Part shown: positions 6,906 to 13,779 of the stretch, in pieces
Numbering within the stretch: position 1 is the first letter of the stretch
Layout of the letters: each line of letters begins with the position of its first letter
IMG/VR virus record: IMGVR_UViG_3300035034_002500
Location: 1 to 25,613 of that record
Reading direction: 5' to 3' (one strand)
DNA: 25,613 bases
Source of the DNA: a virus
The notes under the pieces: generated by a model
Told to the model about the DNA's origin: nothing
Database searches by the model: none
The model's input: the letters and a program-made list of their open reading frames with translations, nothing else
Position numbers and translations under genes: made by a program

Positions 6906-7472
6906 ATGGCATTTTTAAATCTTGAAACAAAAGAAGATAGCGCTCAGCAAATTGAAGCTGCAGCAGGACTGTTATCAAAATTTAAATACACTGCTCAAGA
7001 GTGGAATTTAATTCGTGATAAAATTAATCAGGTTCATTCAATAGCTACTGGTGGTCCTAATTCTGGTGGCTTTAATGAAGTGATTATAACAGATGATAAT
7101 GTTACGGTAAATAACGCGCTAGACAAAGCTGTTGTGCTTGTAGCCTCACCATTAAATAACGCTTTACAAGTGCGTTTTGAATTACAAACCACCTCGCCTG
7201 TAAATATAAGTAAAGGACTCTCCTTTAGTGTTATACAGCATACAGTCACAGCTCCTAGCATTTTTTTAGCTGATGGCGTATCCCTTTTATTTGATTCAGG
7301 GGCTGCTCCCTCTTTTGCCGCGATTAATACTGGATTAAAATTCACATATATAGGCACTAATAAATGGCAGGTGTTTAAATTAACAAGCAAGGATGAAGGT
7401 TTGAATACCCTATTAACGGAAGCAATAGATTATAATTATTCAAACGCATTGTCAAATCAATTAAATTTTTAA
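6906..7472 (+). CDS. Putative tail structural protein (188 aa)
   Basis: This 188-aa protein lies 9 nt after the preceding gene. The N-terminal 45 residues look helical (SAQQIEAAAGLLSKFKYTAQEWNLIRDKINQVHS). The rest is a beta-rich domain with strands such as VVLVASPLNNALQVRFEL and LKFTYIGTNKWQVFKL. A helical lead followed by a beta domain that ends in a Trp-containing strand (NKWQVFKL) resembles the C-terminal part of other structural proteins here. No family is identified. A tail fibre or baseplate component is the best guess, since the next two genes are fibre-like. Confidence 0.6.
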   Translation: MAFLNLETKEDSAQQIEAAAGLLSKFKYTAQEWNLIRDKINQVHSIATGGPNSGGFNEVIITDDNVTVNNALDKAVVLVASPLNNALQVRFELQTTSPVNISKGLSFSVIQHTVTAPSIFLADGVSLLFDSGAAPSFAAINTGLKFTYIGTNKWQVFKLTSKDEGLNTLLTEAIDYNYSNALSNQLNF

Positions 7473-7507
7473 AAATAAATATTACTTAACCCTAAATAAA
7501 TAAAAAA

Positions 7508-8332
7508 ATGGCAACATTAAAAAGTAGATTAACAGACCTTAAAAATGTATTAGTAACAAAATTAAACTTACTTAATACAAATAAAGAAGATAAATCAAAC
7601 AAGCAAACTGCTTTAACTTCGACAAACACAGCACATTACCCTAATGTTCCTGCTGTCAAAGCTGGTATAGATGCAGGAGTAACTTCCGCTGTTGGCACAG
7701 CAGAAACTTATACTGATGATGCTTTAGCAGCTTTACCTAATTATTTACTTGCTTCTCAAAAAGGTGCAGATAATGGAGTTGCTGAACTTGTTAATGGTTT
7801 AGTACCCTCGGCTCAATTACCTTCATTTGTAGATGATGTTATTGATTTAGAAAATTTTGTAACAAGCAATCCTACTTCTGGTATGACTGTTGGCCAAATT
7901 TGGTACAACTCTGCCACGGGTAAACTATTTACAGCTACTAGCGCAAGTGCAGGTACCGCTTCTGATCCTAAAGCAAGTAAAATTTATATCAATAAATCTA
8001 ACAATAAAACTTATAGATGGAGCGGTACAGCAATGGTTCAAATGAACGGAGGTTTAGCTCTCGGAGAAACTTCTACTACTGCTTACCGAGGTGATCGAGG
8101 TAAAACAGCTTTTGATCACGTTTCTCTAAATACAAACCCCCATGGTGTTACTAAGGGTCAAGTAGGCCTTTCTAATGCTGACAATACAACTGATGCTAGT
8201 AAACCTGTTTCAAGTGCTCAAAGAATTGCTATTGATGTAGTACAAGATGATTTAGATGATTATAGAACAAATGATTTAGGTACAGCTTTTCCAGATTATG
8301 CAGCACAAGCAACAACTGACCTTGATTTTTAA
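7508..8332 (+). CDS. Tail fibre protein (274 aa)
   Basis: This 274-aa protein is probably a tail fibre subunit that helps recognise the host. Residues about 185-240 carry the fibre repeat signature LGETSTTAYRGDRGKTAFDH, then NPHGVTKGQVGLSNADNTTD, known from many phage tail fibres and collagen-like appendages. The first 55 residues (LKNVLVTKLNLL..., YPNVPAVKAGID) are shared with the next gene, so this part probably anchors the protein to the tail. The middle (about 110-180) has GQIWYNSATGKLF and KTYRWSGTAMVQMNGG, typical of phage surface-domain repeats. It lies 35 nt behind the preceding gene, presumably in the same operon. Confidence 0.8.
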   Translation: MATLKSRLTDLKNVLVTKLNLLNTNKEDKSNKQTALTSTNTAHYPNVPAVKAGIDAGVTSAVGTAETYTDDALAALPNYLLASQKGADNGVAELVNGLVPSAQLPSFVDDVIDLENFVTSNPTSGMTVGQIWYNSATGKLFTATSASAGTASDPKASKIYINKSNNKTYRWSGTAMVQMNGGLALGETSTTAYRGDRGKTAFDHVSLNTNPHGVTKGQVGLSNADNTTDASKPVSSAQRIAIDVVQDDLDDYRTNDLGTAFPDYAAQATTDLDF

Positions 8333-8343
8333 AAAGTTTTTAT

Positions 8344-8838
8344 ATGGCAAGTTTGAAAGCAAAAATAGGTAGTTTAAAAGACGTTTTAGTAGAAAAATTA
8401 AACGTATTATTTGCAGACAAAGAGAATAAGTCAAACAAAAAAACTGATTTATCTTCTACAAGTGACGCTGACTTTCCTAATGTTCCGGCTGTTGTAGCAG
8501 GTATTAATTTTGCTACCACAAAAGTAAGTAAACCTATAAGTTCTACTACTTATAATTTAGTTTTAGCAGACAAAGATTTCAATTTAAAATTCACTAATAC
8601 TACTGCATGTAATGTAGTTGTTCCTTTGGGATTACCAGCTGATGTTTTTTTTCAAGGGGAACAAAGAGGCACAGCAGCTGTTACTTTTTCGGGTGCTGTT
8701 GCTGGTTTTGTTGCGGTTACTGTTCAGGTTAATTCAACATACACAAAACAATTAAAAGGACAATATTCTGCGTTTACATTGAATACTAACGGCAATAATT
8801 TAATCACTCTTTCTGGTCATTTAGAAATAGATAAATAA
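8344..8838 (+). CDS. Tail fibre paralogue with a different distal domain (164 aa)
   Basis: This 164-aa protein begins 11 nt after the tail fibre gene. Its first about 55 residues parallel that protein: MASLKAKIGSLKDVLVEKLN and FPNVPAVVAGI match MATLKSRLTDLKNVLVTKLN and YPNVPAVKAGI. The C-terminal part (about 65-164) is an unrelated beta domain (TYNLVLADKDFNLKFTNTTA..., YSAFTLNTNGNNLITLSGHLE) like those in phage structural decoration domains. A shared attachment module with distinct outer domains suggests that both proteins use the same docking site, or alternate on the virion. The exact role is inferred. Confidence 0.7.
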   Translation: MASLKAKIGSLKDVLVEKLNVLFADKENKSNKKTDLSSTSDADFPNVPAVVAGINFATTKVSKPISSTTYNLVLADKDFNLKFTNTTACNVVVPLGLPADVFFQGEQRGTAAVTFSGAVAGFVAVTVQVNSTYTKQLKGQYSAFTLNTNGNNLITLSGHLEIDK

Positions 8839-8858
8839 TCAACCCATAGGTTTACTTT

Positions 8859-9416
8859 ATGTCCCACACGCTCATTCCCGTTAACATTCGTCCACATTTA
8901 GTTGCTTTCCTCTTTCAAGAGTTTCAAGGCGTTGAGGCGCAATATTATAATAAGAGAGTAAAAGCGGTAAAAATATCTACAAGAAATACCCTGGGTAAAA
9001 CCATACGCCTGCTTGTTGAAAAAGCAGACCTAAAGCCTACAAACAAAAAGTCGACAATTTTTTTATCTATTCAAAACAAGCAAGAAAGGACTCATTATTT
9101 TGGCAAAGTATACCGCTATGTCGATGGCCGTAATAGTTTTCTTTATCTCCCTGAAGAAGGTGTTACTTTAATCAATGAACACCTGGAGGGAATTTTTAGA
9201 ACTTCACTTCTTTTTTACCTGGACGGATGGGTCCAGCAAAACGGCAATAAGACTTTAAGCGATGGTATTAGAAAATTTATGGAAACATACGCCCTTGAAG
9301 ATTACGGTTTTGATCTCAATGGACTTAGAGTAAATTACCATCGATGGAAAATCAAAAAAAATCGCCTGCAATTTCTCGTCAATCAAAGCCCTAACAGGGT
9401 TATGAACTTCAAATAA
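8859..9416 (+). CDS. Hypothetical phage protein (185 aa)
   Basis: This 185-aa protein is not similar to a named family I can identify. It looks globular and mixed alpha/beta, with a basic N-terminal half (NKRVKAVKISTRNTLGKTIR) and a helical C-terminal half (LINEHLEGIFRTSLLFYLDG, KTLSDGIRKFMETYALEDYG, NYHRWKIKKNRLQFLV). I recall similar-looking proteins between the tail and lysis genes of Bacteroidota phages, but no function. It lies 20 nt after the fibre paralogue and is followed by a promoter-like site, so it ends the tail operon. The basic surface could suit a nucleic-acid or assembly role; this is weak inference. Confidence 0.6.
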   Translation: MSHTLIPVNIRPHLVAFLFQEFQGVEAQYYNKRVKAVKISTRNTLGKTIRLLVEKADLKPTNKKSTIFLSIQNKQERTHYFGKVYRYVDGRNSFLYLPEEGVTLINEHLEGIFRTSLLFYLDGWVQQNGNKTLSDGIRKFMETYALEDYGFDLNGLRVNYHRWKIKKNRLQFLVNQSPNRVMNFK

Positions 9417-9449
9417 AACCGTGTAACAGCACAGCGCACTACAAGCTTG

Positions 9450-9457
9450 TAATTTTG
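9450..9457 (+). promoter_or_regulatory. Candidate -7 promoter element of the lysis cassette
   Basis: TAATTTTG matches TAnnTTTG exactly. Transcription would start near 9464, about 25 nt before the first lysis-cassette ATG (9490). No clear -33 TTTG is seen, so this is moderate evidence only. Confidence 0.4.
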
Positions 9458-9489
9458 TAAGTAATTAAGCCCATAAATTATAAAGCCTT

Positions 9490-9783
9490 ATGCAAGCAAA
9501 TGAAGTAATAGAAGCCTTTTGGAACGCAATCAATGAAAATATAAACTTCATAGTGGTGCTTATAGTAATAACAGCAGGCTATATGGTGCGGTGGATAAAT
9601 ATACTTCCTTATTGGAATAAAACCCTAAAAATCGCCATAATAGGCTTAGTAGTCTCTTTGATTTATATATTGATAGAGGGCGTATCTGCCTCACAATGGC
9701 TAGTAAGTTATTTTGTTGCATTCGGGTTTCATAGCTTAATATTAAAAAAATTGATAGACGAACCGTTAAATATAAAAAAATAA
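9490..9783 (+). CDS. Small membrane protein of the lysis cassette, holin-like (97 aa)
   Basis: This 97-aa protein has three hydrophobic segments: about 15-35 (NINFIVVLIVITAGYMVRWI), 44-64 (LKIAIIGLVVSLIYILIEGV) and 69-88 (QWLVSYFVAFGFHSLILKKL), followed by a basic tail. Size and topology fit a holin or holin partner in the inner membrane. It lies directly upstream of a holin-4 type gene (1 nt gap) and the amidase, so it may be a second holin, an antiholin or a pinholin. No family was recognised from the sequence alone. Confidence 0.65.
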   Translation: MQANEVIEAFWNAINENINFIVVLIVITAGYMVRWINILPYWNKTLKIAIIGLVVSLIYILIEGVSASQWLVSYFVAFGFHSLILKKLIDEPLNIKK

Positions 9784-9784
9784 A

Positions 9785-10189
9785 ATGCACACAAAACAAC
9801 TTTTACTCATTCTCGCAAGTAGTTTAGGCGCATTATATGCTGAAACTATTGAAATGTTTTTAAATGAAAAATGGCAATTTTTAGCGATACTAATGGTGGT
9901 GCTTGTAGATGCTATTTTAGGCATATCAAGGGCTTTTATGCACAAGCAATTTAAAACCCAAAAAGCTTTTAAAGGAGTATTTATGCTAGTTGCCTTCTGG
10001 CTCATACTAGCAATGCTTTTAACTATTGAAAAAGGCTTTCCTTATGCCTCTTTTTTAAGCGAAATGGTACTATTACCCATTTGTGTTTTTCAAATAACAA
10101 GCATAGTAAAAAACGCGCACTTAATGGGTTTGATAAATGGACCCTTAGCAGATAGGATTTTAAGAAACATTGATAGCCATAAAAAATGA
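9785..10189 (+). CDS. Phage holin, holin-4 (toxin secretion/lysis) family
   Basis: This 134-aa membrane protein is probably the holin that lets the amidase reach the cell wall. It has a hydrophobic N-terminus (about 5-20), a central helix QFLAILMVVLVDAILGISRA (about 30-50), a basic stretch with KTQKAFKGVFML, and two further helices (about 66-82 VAFWLILAMLLT; about 90-108 SEMVLLPICVFQITSIV). The V-D-(A/x)-I-x-G pattern followed by a basic segment and K-x-x-x-G is characteristic of phage holin family 4 (PF05105). It starts 1 nt after the preceding small membrane gene and ends 31 nt before the endolysin gene, as in typical lysis cassettes. Confidence 0.8.
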   Translation: MHTKQLLLILASSLGALYAETIEMFLNEKWQFLAILMVVLVDAILGISRAFMHKQFKTQKAFKGVFMLVAFWLILAMLLTIEKGFPYASFLSEMVLLPICVFQITSIVKNAHLMGLINGPLADRILRNIDSHKK

Positions 10190-10220
10190 ATGCTTAAAGT
10201 AATCTTCAAACCATAAAGTA

Positions 10221-10745
10221 ATGATAGCAGCTAAAATAAAATACATAGCCATACATTGTACAGCTGGCTATGGCAATGTACAAGCCATAAAAAATTTTTG
10301 GAAAAACACGTTAAAGTGGAAAAACCCCGGCTATCACGTTATTATTGATATTGATGGCACAGTACATTATATTCATCCTTTTGATAAAGCAGCAAATGGG
10401 GTGCGGCATTTTAACAGCGTATCATTGCACATCTCCTACATAGGCGGGGTTGATCCTAAAAACTATAAAAAAGCCGTTGATACTAGAACAGATTTACAAA
10501 AGCAATCTATTGAAAAAGTTATTATTGAAATGCGTGATTGGCTACAGGCTAATGGAAAGACAGACATGGAGTCTAATTTTTTTATTTTAGGTCACCGTGA
10601 TTTTAGCCCAGATGTTAATAAAGATAATATAATTGCAAGCTGGGAGCGTATAAAAGAGTGTCCTAGTTTTGACGCAATTAAAGCATATAAGCACTTAAAC
10701 TGTAATGCCTCTGACCAAACGCTTCCTTATAATTTACAAAAATAA
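10221..10745 (+). CDS. N-acetylmuramoyl-L-alanine amidase (endolysin)
   Basis: This 174-aa protein is a zinc amidase of the T7-lysozyme-like Amidase_2 family and cuts the bond between MurNAc and L-alanine in peptidoglycan. Visible active-site residues are His12 (IAIHCTA), Tyr38 (NPGYHVIID), His125 (GHRDFSPD) and Cys147 with Lys145 (IKECPSF). Zinc ligands are expected at His12, His125 and Cys147, and Tyr38 and Lys145 are the catalytic partners by analogy with T7 lysozyme. The length is that of a complete single-domain enzyme. There is no signal peptide, so export should depend on the upstream holin. The gene sits between the holin and the spanin-like pair. Confidence 0.92.
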   Translation: MIAAKIKYIAIHCTAGYGNVQAIKNFWKNTLKWKNPGYHVIIDIDGTVHYIHPFDKAANGVRHFNSVSLHISYIGGVDPKNYKKAVDTRTDLQKQSIEKVIIEMRDWLQANGKTDMESNFFILGHRDFSPDVNKDNIIASWERIKECPSFDAIKAYKHLNCNASDQTLPYNLQK

Positions 10746-10772
10746 AAAAAATCAACACTATTAATTTGAATT

Positions 10773-11159
10773 ATGGATGTAAAAAAAAATACTTTGTGGC
10801 TTGTTTTAATAGGCCTTTTGCTTTTTTGGGTAGGGCACACTCACTTTAAATCTAGTCAACAATCAAAAAGACTTAACAAGATAATAGAAAGCGTACAGAT
10901 TGATTACTCTAATCAAGTAGATAGCCTATTAAGTAGGCAATTAAAATATAAAGACACGGTAAAGTTACAGCGCAAAAAAGCAGATAATCTTATTGAAAAA
11001 ATATTAGACTTGACCCAGAAATCACAAGTAATTAAAACTCAAAAAAATGAAGCAGTTAATAATATTAATGGTTTTGCTGAATACAAACTGGACAGCATCC
11101 TCTCAAATTTCAGGCTTACAGATAGCCCAAAAAAAAGAAATAGCAATCGCGCTAATTGA
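10773..11159 (+). CDS. Spanin-like inner-membrane coiled-coil protein (128 aa)
   Basis: This 128-aa protein has one N-terminal membrane segment (about 7-23, LWLVLIGLLLFWVGHTHF), followed by a long charged, coiled-coil-like region (about 28-105, rich in Lys, Gln, Leu and Ser). The topology, a membrane anchor with a periplasmic coiled coil, is that of an i-spanin (Rz type). It lies 27 nt after the amidase. Its 3' end overlaps the next ORF by 113 nt in another frame, much as Rz and Rz1 do. The Rz homology is a topological match only. The function (disrupting the outer membrane at lysis) is inferred. Confidence 0.6.
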   Translation: MDVKKNTLWLVLIGLLLFWVGHTHFKSSQQSKRLNKIIESVQIDYSNQVDSLLSRQLKYKDTVKLQRKKADNLIEKILDLTQKSQVIKTQKNEAVNNINGFAEYKLDSILSNFRLTDSPKKRNSNRAN

Positions 11160-11418
11160 ATACCCTTTTTTAAAAGCACAAGTAAGTAATGAATCTCAAT
11201 TAAAAATATATTGTCAACAAGCTTTAAAATCGCTAGAACTCTTAATTGATGCAAAAGAAGAACAAGTAAACGCTTTGCAACAGGCAAATTTATTGTTATC
11301 AAAACAGCTAAATATAAAAAACGAACAGTTAAAAATCAAAAAAAAAAGTAAAGGGTTAATTTGGCTCCTAGTAGGCATAACAGCTGGAGTAACAACAAGC
11401 GTGTTTTTAGTTAAGTAA
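11047..11418 (+). CDS. Overlapping envelope protein with signal peptide and C-terminal membrane helix (123 aa)
   Basis: This ORF starts inside the preceding gene, in a different frame, and extends 259 nt beyond it. Residues 1-19 look like a signal peptide (MKQLIILMVLLNTNWTASSQ). Residues about 30-100 are helical and coiled-coil-like (LKIYCQQALKSLELLIDAKE, ALQQANLLLSKQLNIKNEQL). Residues about 102-121 form a membrane helix (KGLIWLLVGITAGVTTSVFL). No lipobox Cys follows the signal peptide, so it is not a classic Rz1 lipoprotein. Position and overlap still make it a candidate second half of a spanin-like pair. Real expression of the overlap is inferred from the domain layout. Confidence 0.55.
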   Translation: MKQLIILMVLLNTNWTASSQISGLQIAQKKEIAIALIEYPFLKAQVSNESQLKIYCQQALKSLELLIDAKEEQVNALQQANLLLSKQLNIKNEQLKIKKKSKGLIWLLVGITAGVTTSVFLVK

Positions 11419-11446
11419 CTTTTTTAACGTTCGTTTTTTATAAAAT

Positions 11447-11467
11447 AAGTATCAATTCAATCCCCTT
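11447..11467. repeat. Left copy of a 21-bp direct repeat flanking the leftward block
   Basis: It begins AAGTATCAATTC and ends CCCCTT. The copy at 15822-15842 matches at 19 of 21 positions in the same orientation. The two repeats enclose the entire minus-strand block. This copy overlaps the stop codon of the leftward 126-aa gene. Confidence 0.65.
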
Positions 11468-11837
11468 TTTTTATAGTCTTGAGTTTATCTACTCGATACT
11501 TATCTCTAATCTTTAACTGTAAAAAGATTGCATCGGCCTTTGATGGAGGGGTTTCAAAATTCCAAGCCCCCGCGTTGTCACAAAAGCCGTAATGCTTCAT
11601 AAGTGGCATTAGTCTAGTATCTAGTTTGTTTTTTTTTGACCACTCAGTATAGGTGTCTCTGGGGGTTTTTGATTTAGATCGCAAATAAAACAACCTAAGC
11701 TTCTCGTATAAATCATCTATTTTTTTATGAAATGAAAATACATAAGCCAGGTCGTTCATAATGAAAAGATCATTAGTTGTAATACTTATTTGACCCACAT
11801 TTCCTGCGGTTCCAGAATTTCTTTTTATCTTTGACAT
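11457..11837 (-). CDS. Hypothetical protein (126 aa), leftward
   Basis: This 126-aa protein is encoded on the opposite strand to the lysis genes. It is basic, with helical segments (VFSFHKKIDDLYEKLRLFYLR) and a central part TYTEWSKKNKLDTRLMPLMKHYGFCDNAGAWN. It ends KLKTIKKGD. It has no membrane segment, and its family is not recognised. It is separated from the IbrB-like gene by 152 nt that holds two hairpins, so it probably has its own signals. A control protein or moron product is possible but unsupported. Its 3' end overlaps the left 21-bp direct repeat. Confidence 0.55.
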   Translation of the reverse strand: MSKIKRNSGTAGNVGQISITTNDLFIMNDLAYVFSFHKKIDDLYEKLRLFYLRSKSKTPRDTYTEWSKKNKLDTRLMPLMKHYGFCDNAGAWNFETPPSKADAIFLQLKIRDKYRVDKLKTIKKGD

Positions 11838-11861
11838 AGTAATTAATTTTGGCTAAGTAAA

Positions 11862-11892
11862 TTCTGAATTCATATTTTTTATGAATTCAGAA
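11862..11892. other. 12-bp inverted repeat, terminator- or operator-like
   Basis: TTCTGAATTCAT (11862-11873) and ATGAATTCAGAA (11881-11892) are exact reverse complements with a 7-nt loop. No long T-run follows in either direction, so an operator for the 126-aa gene is as likely as a terminator of the IbrA/B operon. Confidence 0.45.
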
Positions 11893-11950
11893 CAAGCCTG
11901 TTTTATAGGGATTATTTTTTATAGTCGATTATTCCGTTGTGAGAACATTC

Positions 11951-11979
11951 AATGTGGTGCTAAATTTTAGCATCACATT
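11951..11979. terminator. 14-bp hairpin downstream of the IbrB-like gene
   Basis: The arms 11951-11964 and 11966-11979 pair over 14 positions with one G-T pair. On the + strand it is followed by T-rich sequence (TTTATTTTTTG), so as an RNA hairpin it looks like a rightward terminator. It also lies 11 nt beyond the stop of the leftward operon. The direction is therefore uncertain. Confidence 0.4.
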
Positions 11980-11989
11980 TATTTTTTGT

Positions 11990-12502
11990 CTAATTATTGT
12001 TTCTATCCCATGATTGTGAAAACTTTTTATTTTTAAACAATTCTGCTAACCCAGATATCTGTTTTAACCTTAATAATTCGTCTGCGTCCATTCCTATGTT
12101 TTTAAGAATCCAAGCATCAGACATTCCTGCTTGTGTTAATTCAGAAACAATACCTGTCATTAATTCAATTGAATGAGATCCACGAGCTCTGTTATGTCTA
12201 ATTGTTGAAGCCATTCTATTACTTTCGTCTTTTTCGATAACAACAACAGGTAACTTTCCTTTTTCTCTTTTGTAAATATCTCTATGTTTTAACATTACAG
12301 TATACCTATGATAACCGTCTACTATCTCATATTTATCAATTTCTGTTAAATAATAACAGACAATTGGCATAGTATAACCATCTTCTTTAATAGATTGATA
12401 CAACAGCTTCATTTCAGGCGGTGCAACACTATTTGGGTTGTAGGTATTTGCTTGTATTTTATCTATAGATATTGCTTTTACCTTGTAAACTGGACTTATC
12501 AT
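11990..12502 (-). CDS. IbrB-like ParB/sulfiredoxin-fold protein
   Basis: This 170-aa protein is the last gene of the leftward operon. It has the ParB-like nuclease/sulfiredoxin fold: residues 5-20 (VYKVKAISIDKIQANTYNPN) lead the domain, the active-site-like loop is VDGYHRYTVM with DGYHR at 62-66, and RHNRARGSH (102-110) is the signature of the IbrB group. IbrB pairs with IbrA in enteric prophages, where the two activate host immunoglobulin-binding genes. The biochemical activity is not firmly known to me. Its start overlaps the stop of the IbrA-like gene by 4 nt (ATGA), so the two are translationally coupled. A DNA-binding/nicking or ATP-binding role is inferred from the fold. Confidence 0.8.
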   Translation of the reverse strand: MISPVYKVKAISIDKIQANTYNPNSVAPPEMKLLYQSIKEDGYTMPIVCYYLTEIDKYEIVDGYHRYTVMLKHRDIYKREKGKLPVVVIEKDESNRMASTIRHNRARGSHSIELMTGIVSELTQAGMSDAWILKNIGMDADELLRLKQISGLAELFKNKKFSQSWDRNNN

Positions 12503-13779
12503 AATATTGATTTATATTTTGTGATTGCTGATTTCCTTCTTTGCATTTCATTTTTAGTTAATGAAAAACCCATATACTTGCATAAATGATCATTTTTCAT
12601 AATACAAATACACATTCTTTTAAATGTTGGTATTTCTTTAGCTTCTGAAATATTTACATCATCTAAATAATCCATTCTTACTGGTTTCTTTTCTGTTTTG
12701 TAATTTGAACTTTCTGAAATTTTAATCTTAATACCAGATTCTTTTAATTTTTCAATTACTTCATTAGATAAAACACCACCTTTTCTTTTCCAAAACTTTA
12801 TAGAGGTTTCTAATTTGCACAAGTAATTTTCTTTTGTGTCTTCAGGTAAGGTAGACAGCAGAAAGTGCATATAACTTTCCCAACTATGATTTGCAGGTAA
12901 TTTAATTGTTTGCCACCCCATTGCTGTAGTACCTCCATAAAGTCCTGTAAAATTAACACCATTAACTCTACCAATCATTTTTGCCCAATTGTGCGGATCT
13001 ATTATTTTGTATAATTTTAAACTTTCTTGAGCTGTAGAGATAAAAGGACTTGCAACTCTTTGTTGTTCTATTCCAACCCCTGCTTGATAATACAAATCAT
13101 ATAACTTATTATAACTCCACTCAAACTTAGCGTTTGCAGTCCATACGTCAGTGGTTAGCCAATCATAAATGGGGTAGGCATTATATACGTTTTCAGAAAT
13201 CGTTTTAGTCCATTTTATACCTTGGTAATTCTTGTAATTTTTTTCAGAATGAATAGCACGCCATCTGTGCAGGCTTTCCTGCGTTCTAATACCTACCAAA
13301 CAAGCTGTTTTATTTGCTTTGTTTTTCTTGTGATACCAAGTACTGAATTTAGTTTGAAACTCATAATCAGTCATTCCTTTTTTCCAAAAATCAAAACTAT
13401 GATTATCTTCTGTAATGGCGTTTTTAGGCATTTTTCTAACCCAAATATTCTCTTTAGATTTCTGCCAAGGAAACCAATATCTTTCTGTCATAGATGTACA
13501 GGTCGTTACTTTTATAGGTAGGCAAACTCTGTACACTTCAAAAATATCTGAATTACTTTCTAAAACATCATCTGTATAATCTGTAGTCATTTGGTATTGC
13601 GCTTCATAGTCTAAATGAAAAACACCTACTTTTTTAGTGATCTTATTTTTACGCATATAATCGACTACTAAATTTAACATAACGCCACTATCCTTTCCTC
13701 CTGAAAATGATATATAGATGTTGTCAAATTCTTCAAATAATAATTTTATCCTTTTATTTGCCATTTCATAAACATTCAT
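12499..13779 (-). CDS. IbrA-like PAPS-reductase-family protein (PP-loop, DUF3440)
   Basis: This 426-aa protein has an N-terminal PP-loop ATP pyrophosphatase motif, SGGKDS (26-31), as in PAPS reductases and DndC. The rest matches the IbrA/DUF3440 group: NAYPIYDWLTTDVW, YDLYYQAGVGIEQQRVASPF and GFSLTKNEMQRRKS near the C-terminus. The family is paired with IbrB in prophages. The PP-loop activates a substrate by adenylation, which suggests sulfur- or nucleotide-directed chemistry, but the real substrate is unknown. The gene overlaps both neighbours by 4 nt (SNF2-like stop, IbrB-like start), showing a single coupled operon. Assignment to IbrA is strong. A DndC role is less likely because DndD/E partners are absent here. 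Confidence 0.85.
   Translation of the reverse strand: MNVYEMANKRIKLLFEEFDNIYISFSGGKDSGVMLNLVVDYMRKNKITKKVGVFHLDYEAQYQMTTDYTDDVLESNSDIFEVYRVCLPIKVTTCTSMTERYWFPWQKSKENIWVRKMPKNAITEDNHSFDFWKKGMTDYEFQTKFSTWYHKKNKANKTACLVGIRTQESLHRWRAIHSEKNYKNYQGIKWTKTISENVYNAYPIYDWLTTDVWTANAKFEWSYNKLYDLYYQAGVGIEQQRVASPFISTAQESLKLYKIIDPHNWAKMIGRVNGVNFTGLYGGTTAMGWQTIKLPANHSWESYMHFLLSTLPEDTKENYLCKLETSIKFWKRKGGVLSNEVIEKLKESGIKIKISESSNYKTEKKPVRMDYLDDVNISEAKEIPTFKRMCICIMKNDHLCKYMGFSLTKNEMQRRKSAITKYKSIL

Noticed and set aside
11047-11418. Classic Rz1 lipoprotein
   Set aside because: No Cys follows the signal peptide, and the C-terminus is a membrane helix.
13222-13521. A 99-codon open frame on the + strand opposite the IbrA-like gene
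   Set aside because: It lies wholly within a well-supported gene on the other strand, and its product is low-complexity, rich in Phe/Ser/Ile.
11990-13779. Calling the pair DndC/DndB of a phosphorothioation system
   Set aside because: The PP-loop and ParB folds agree, but the C-terminal signatures match IbrA/IbrB and no DndD/DndE partner is present.
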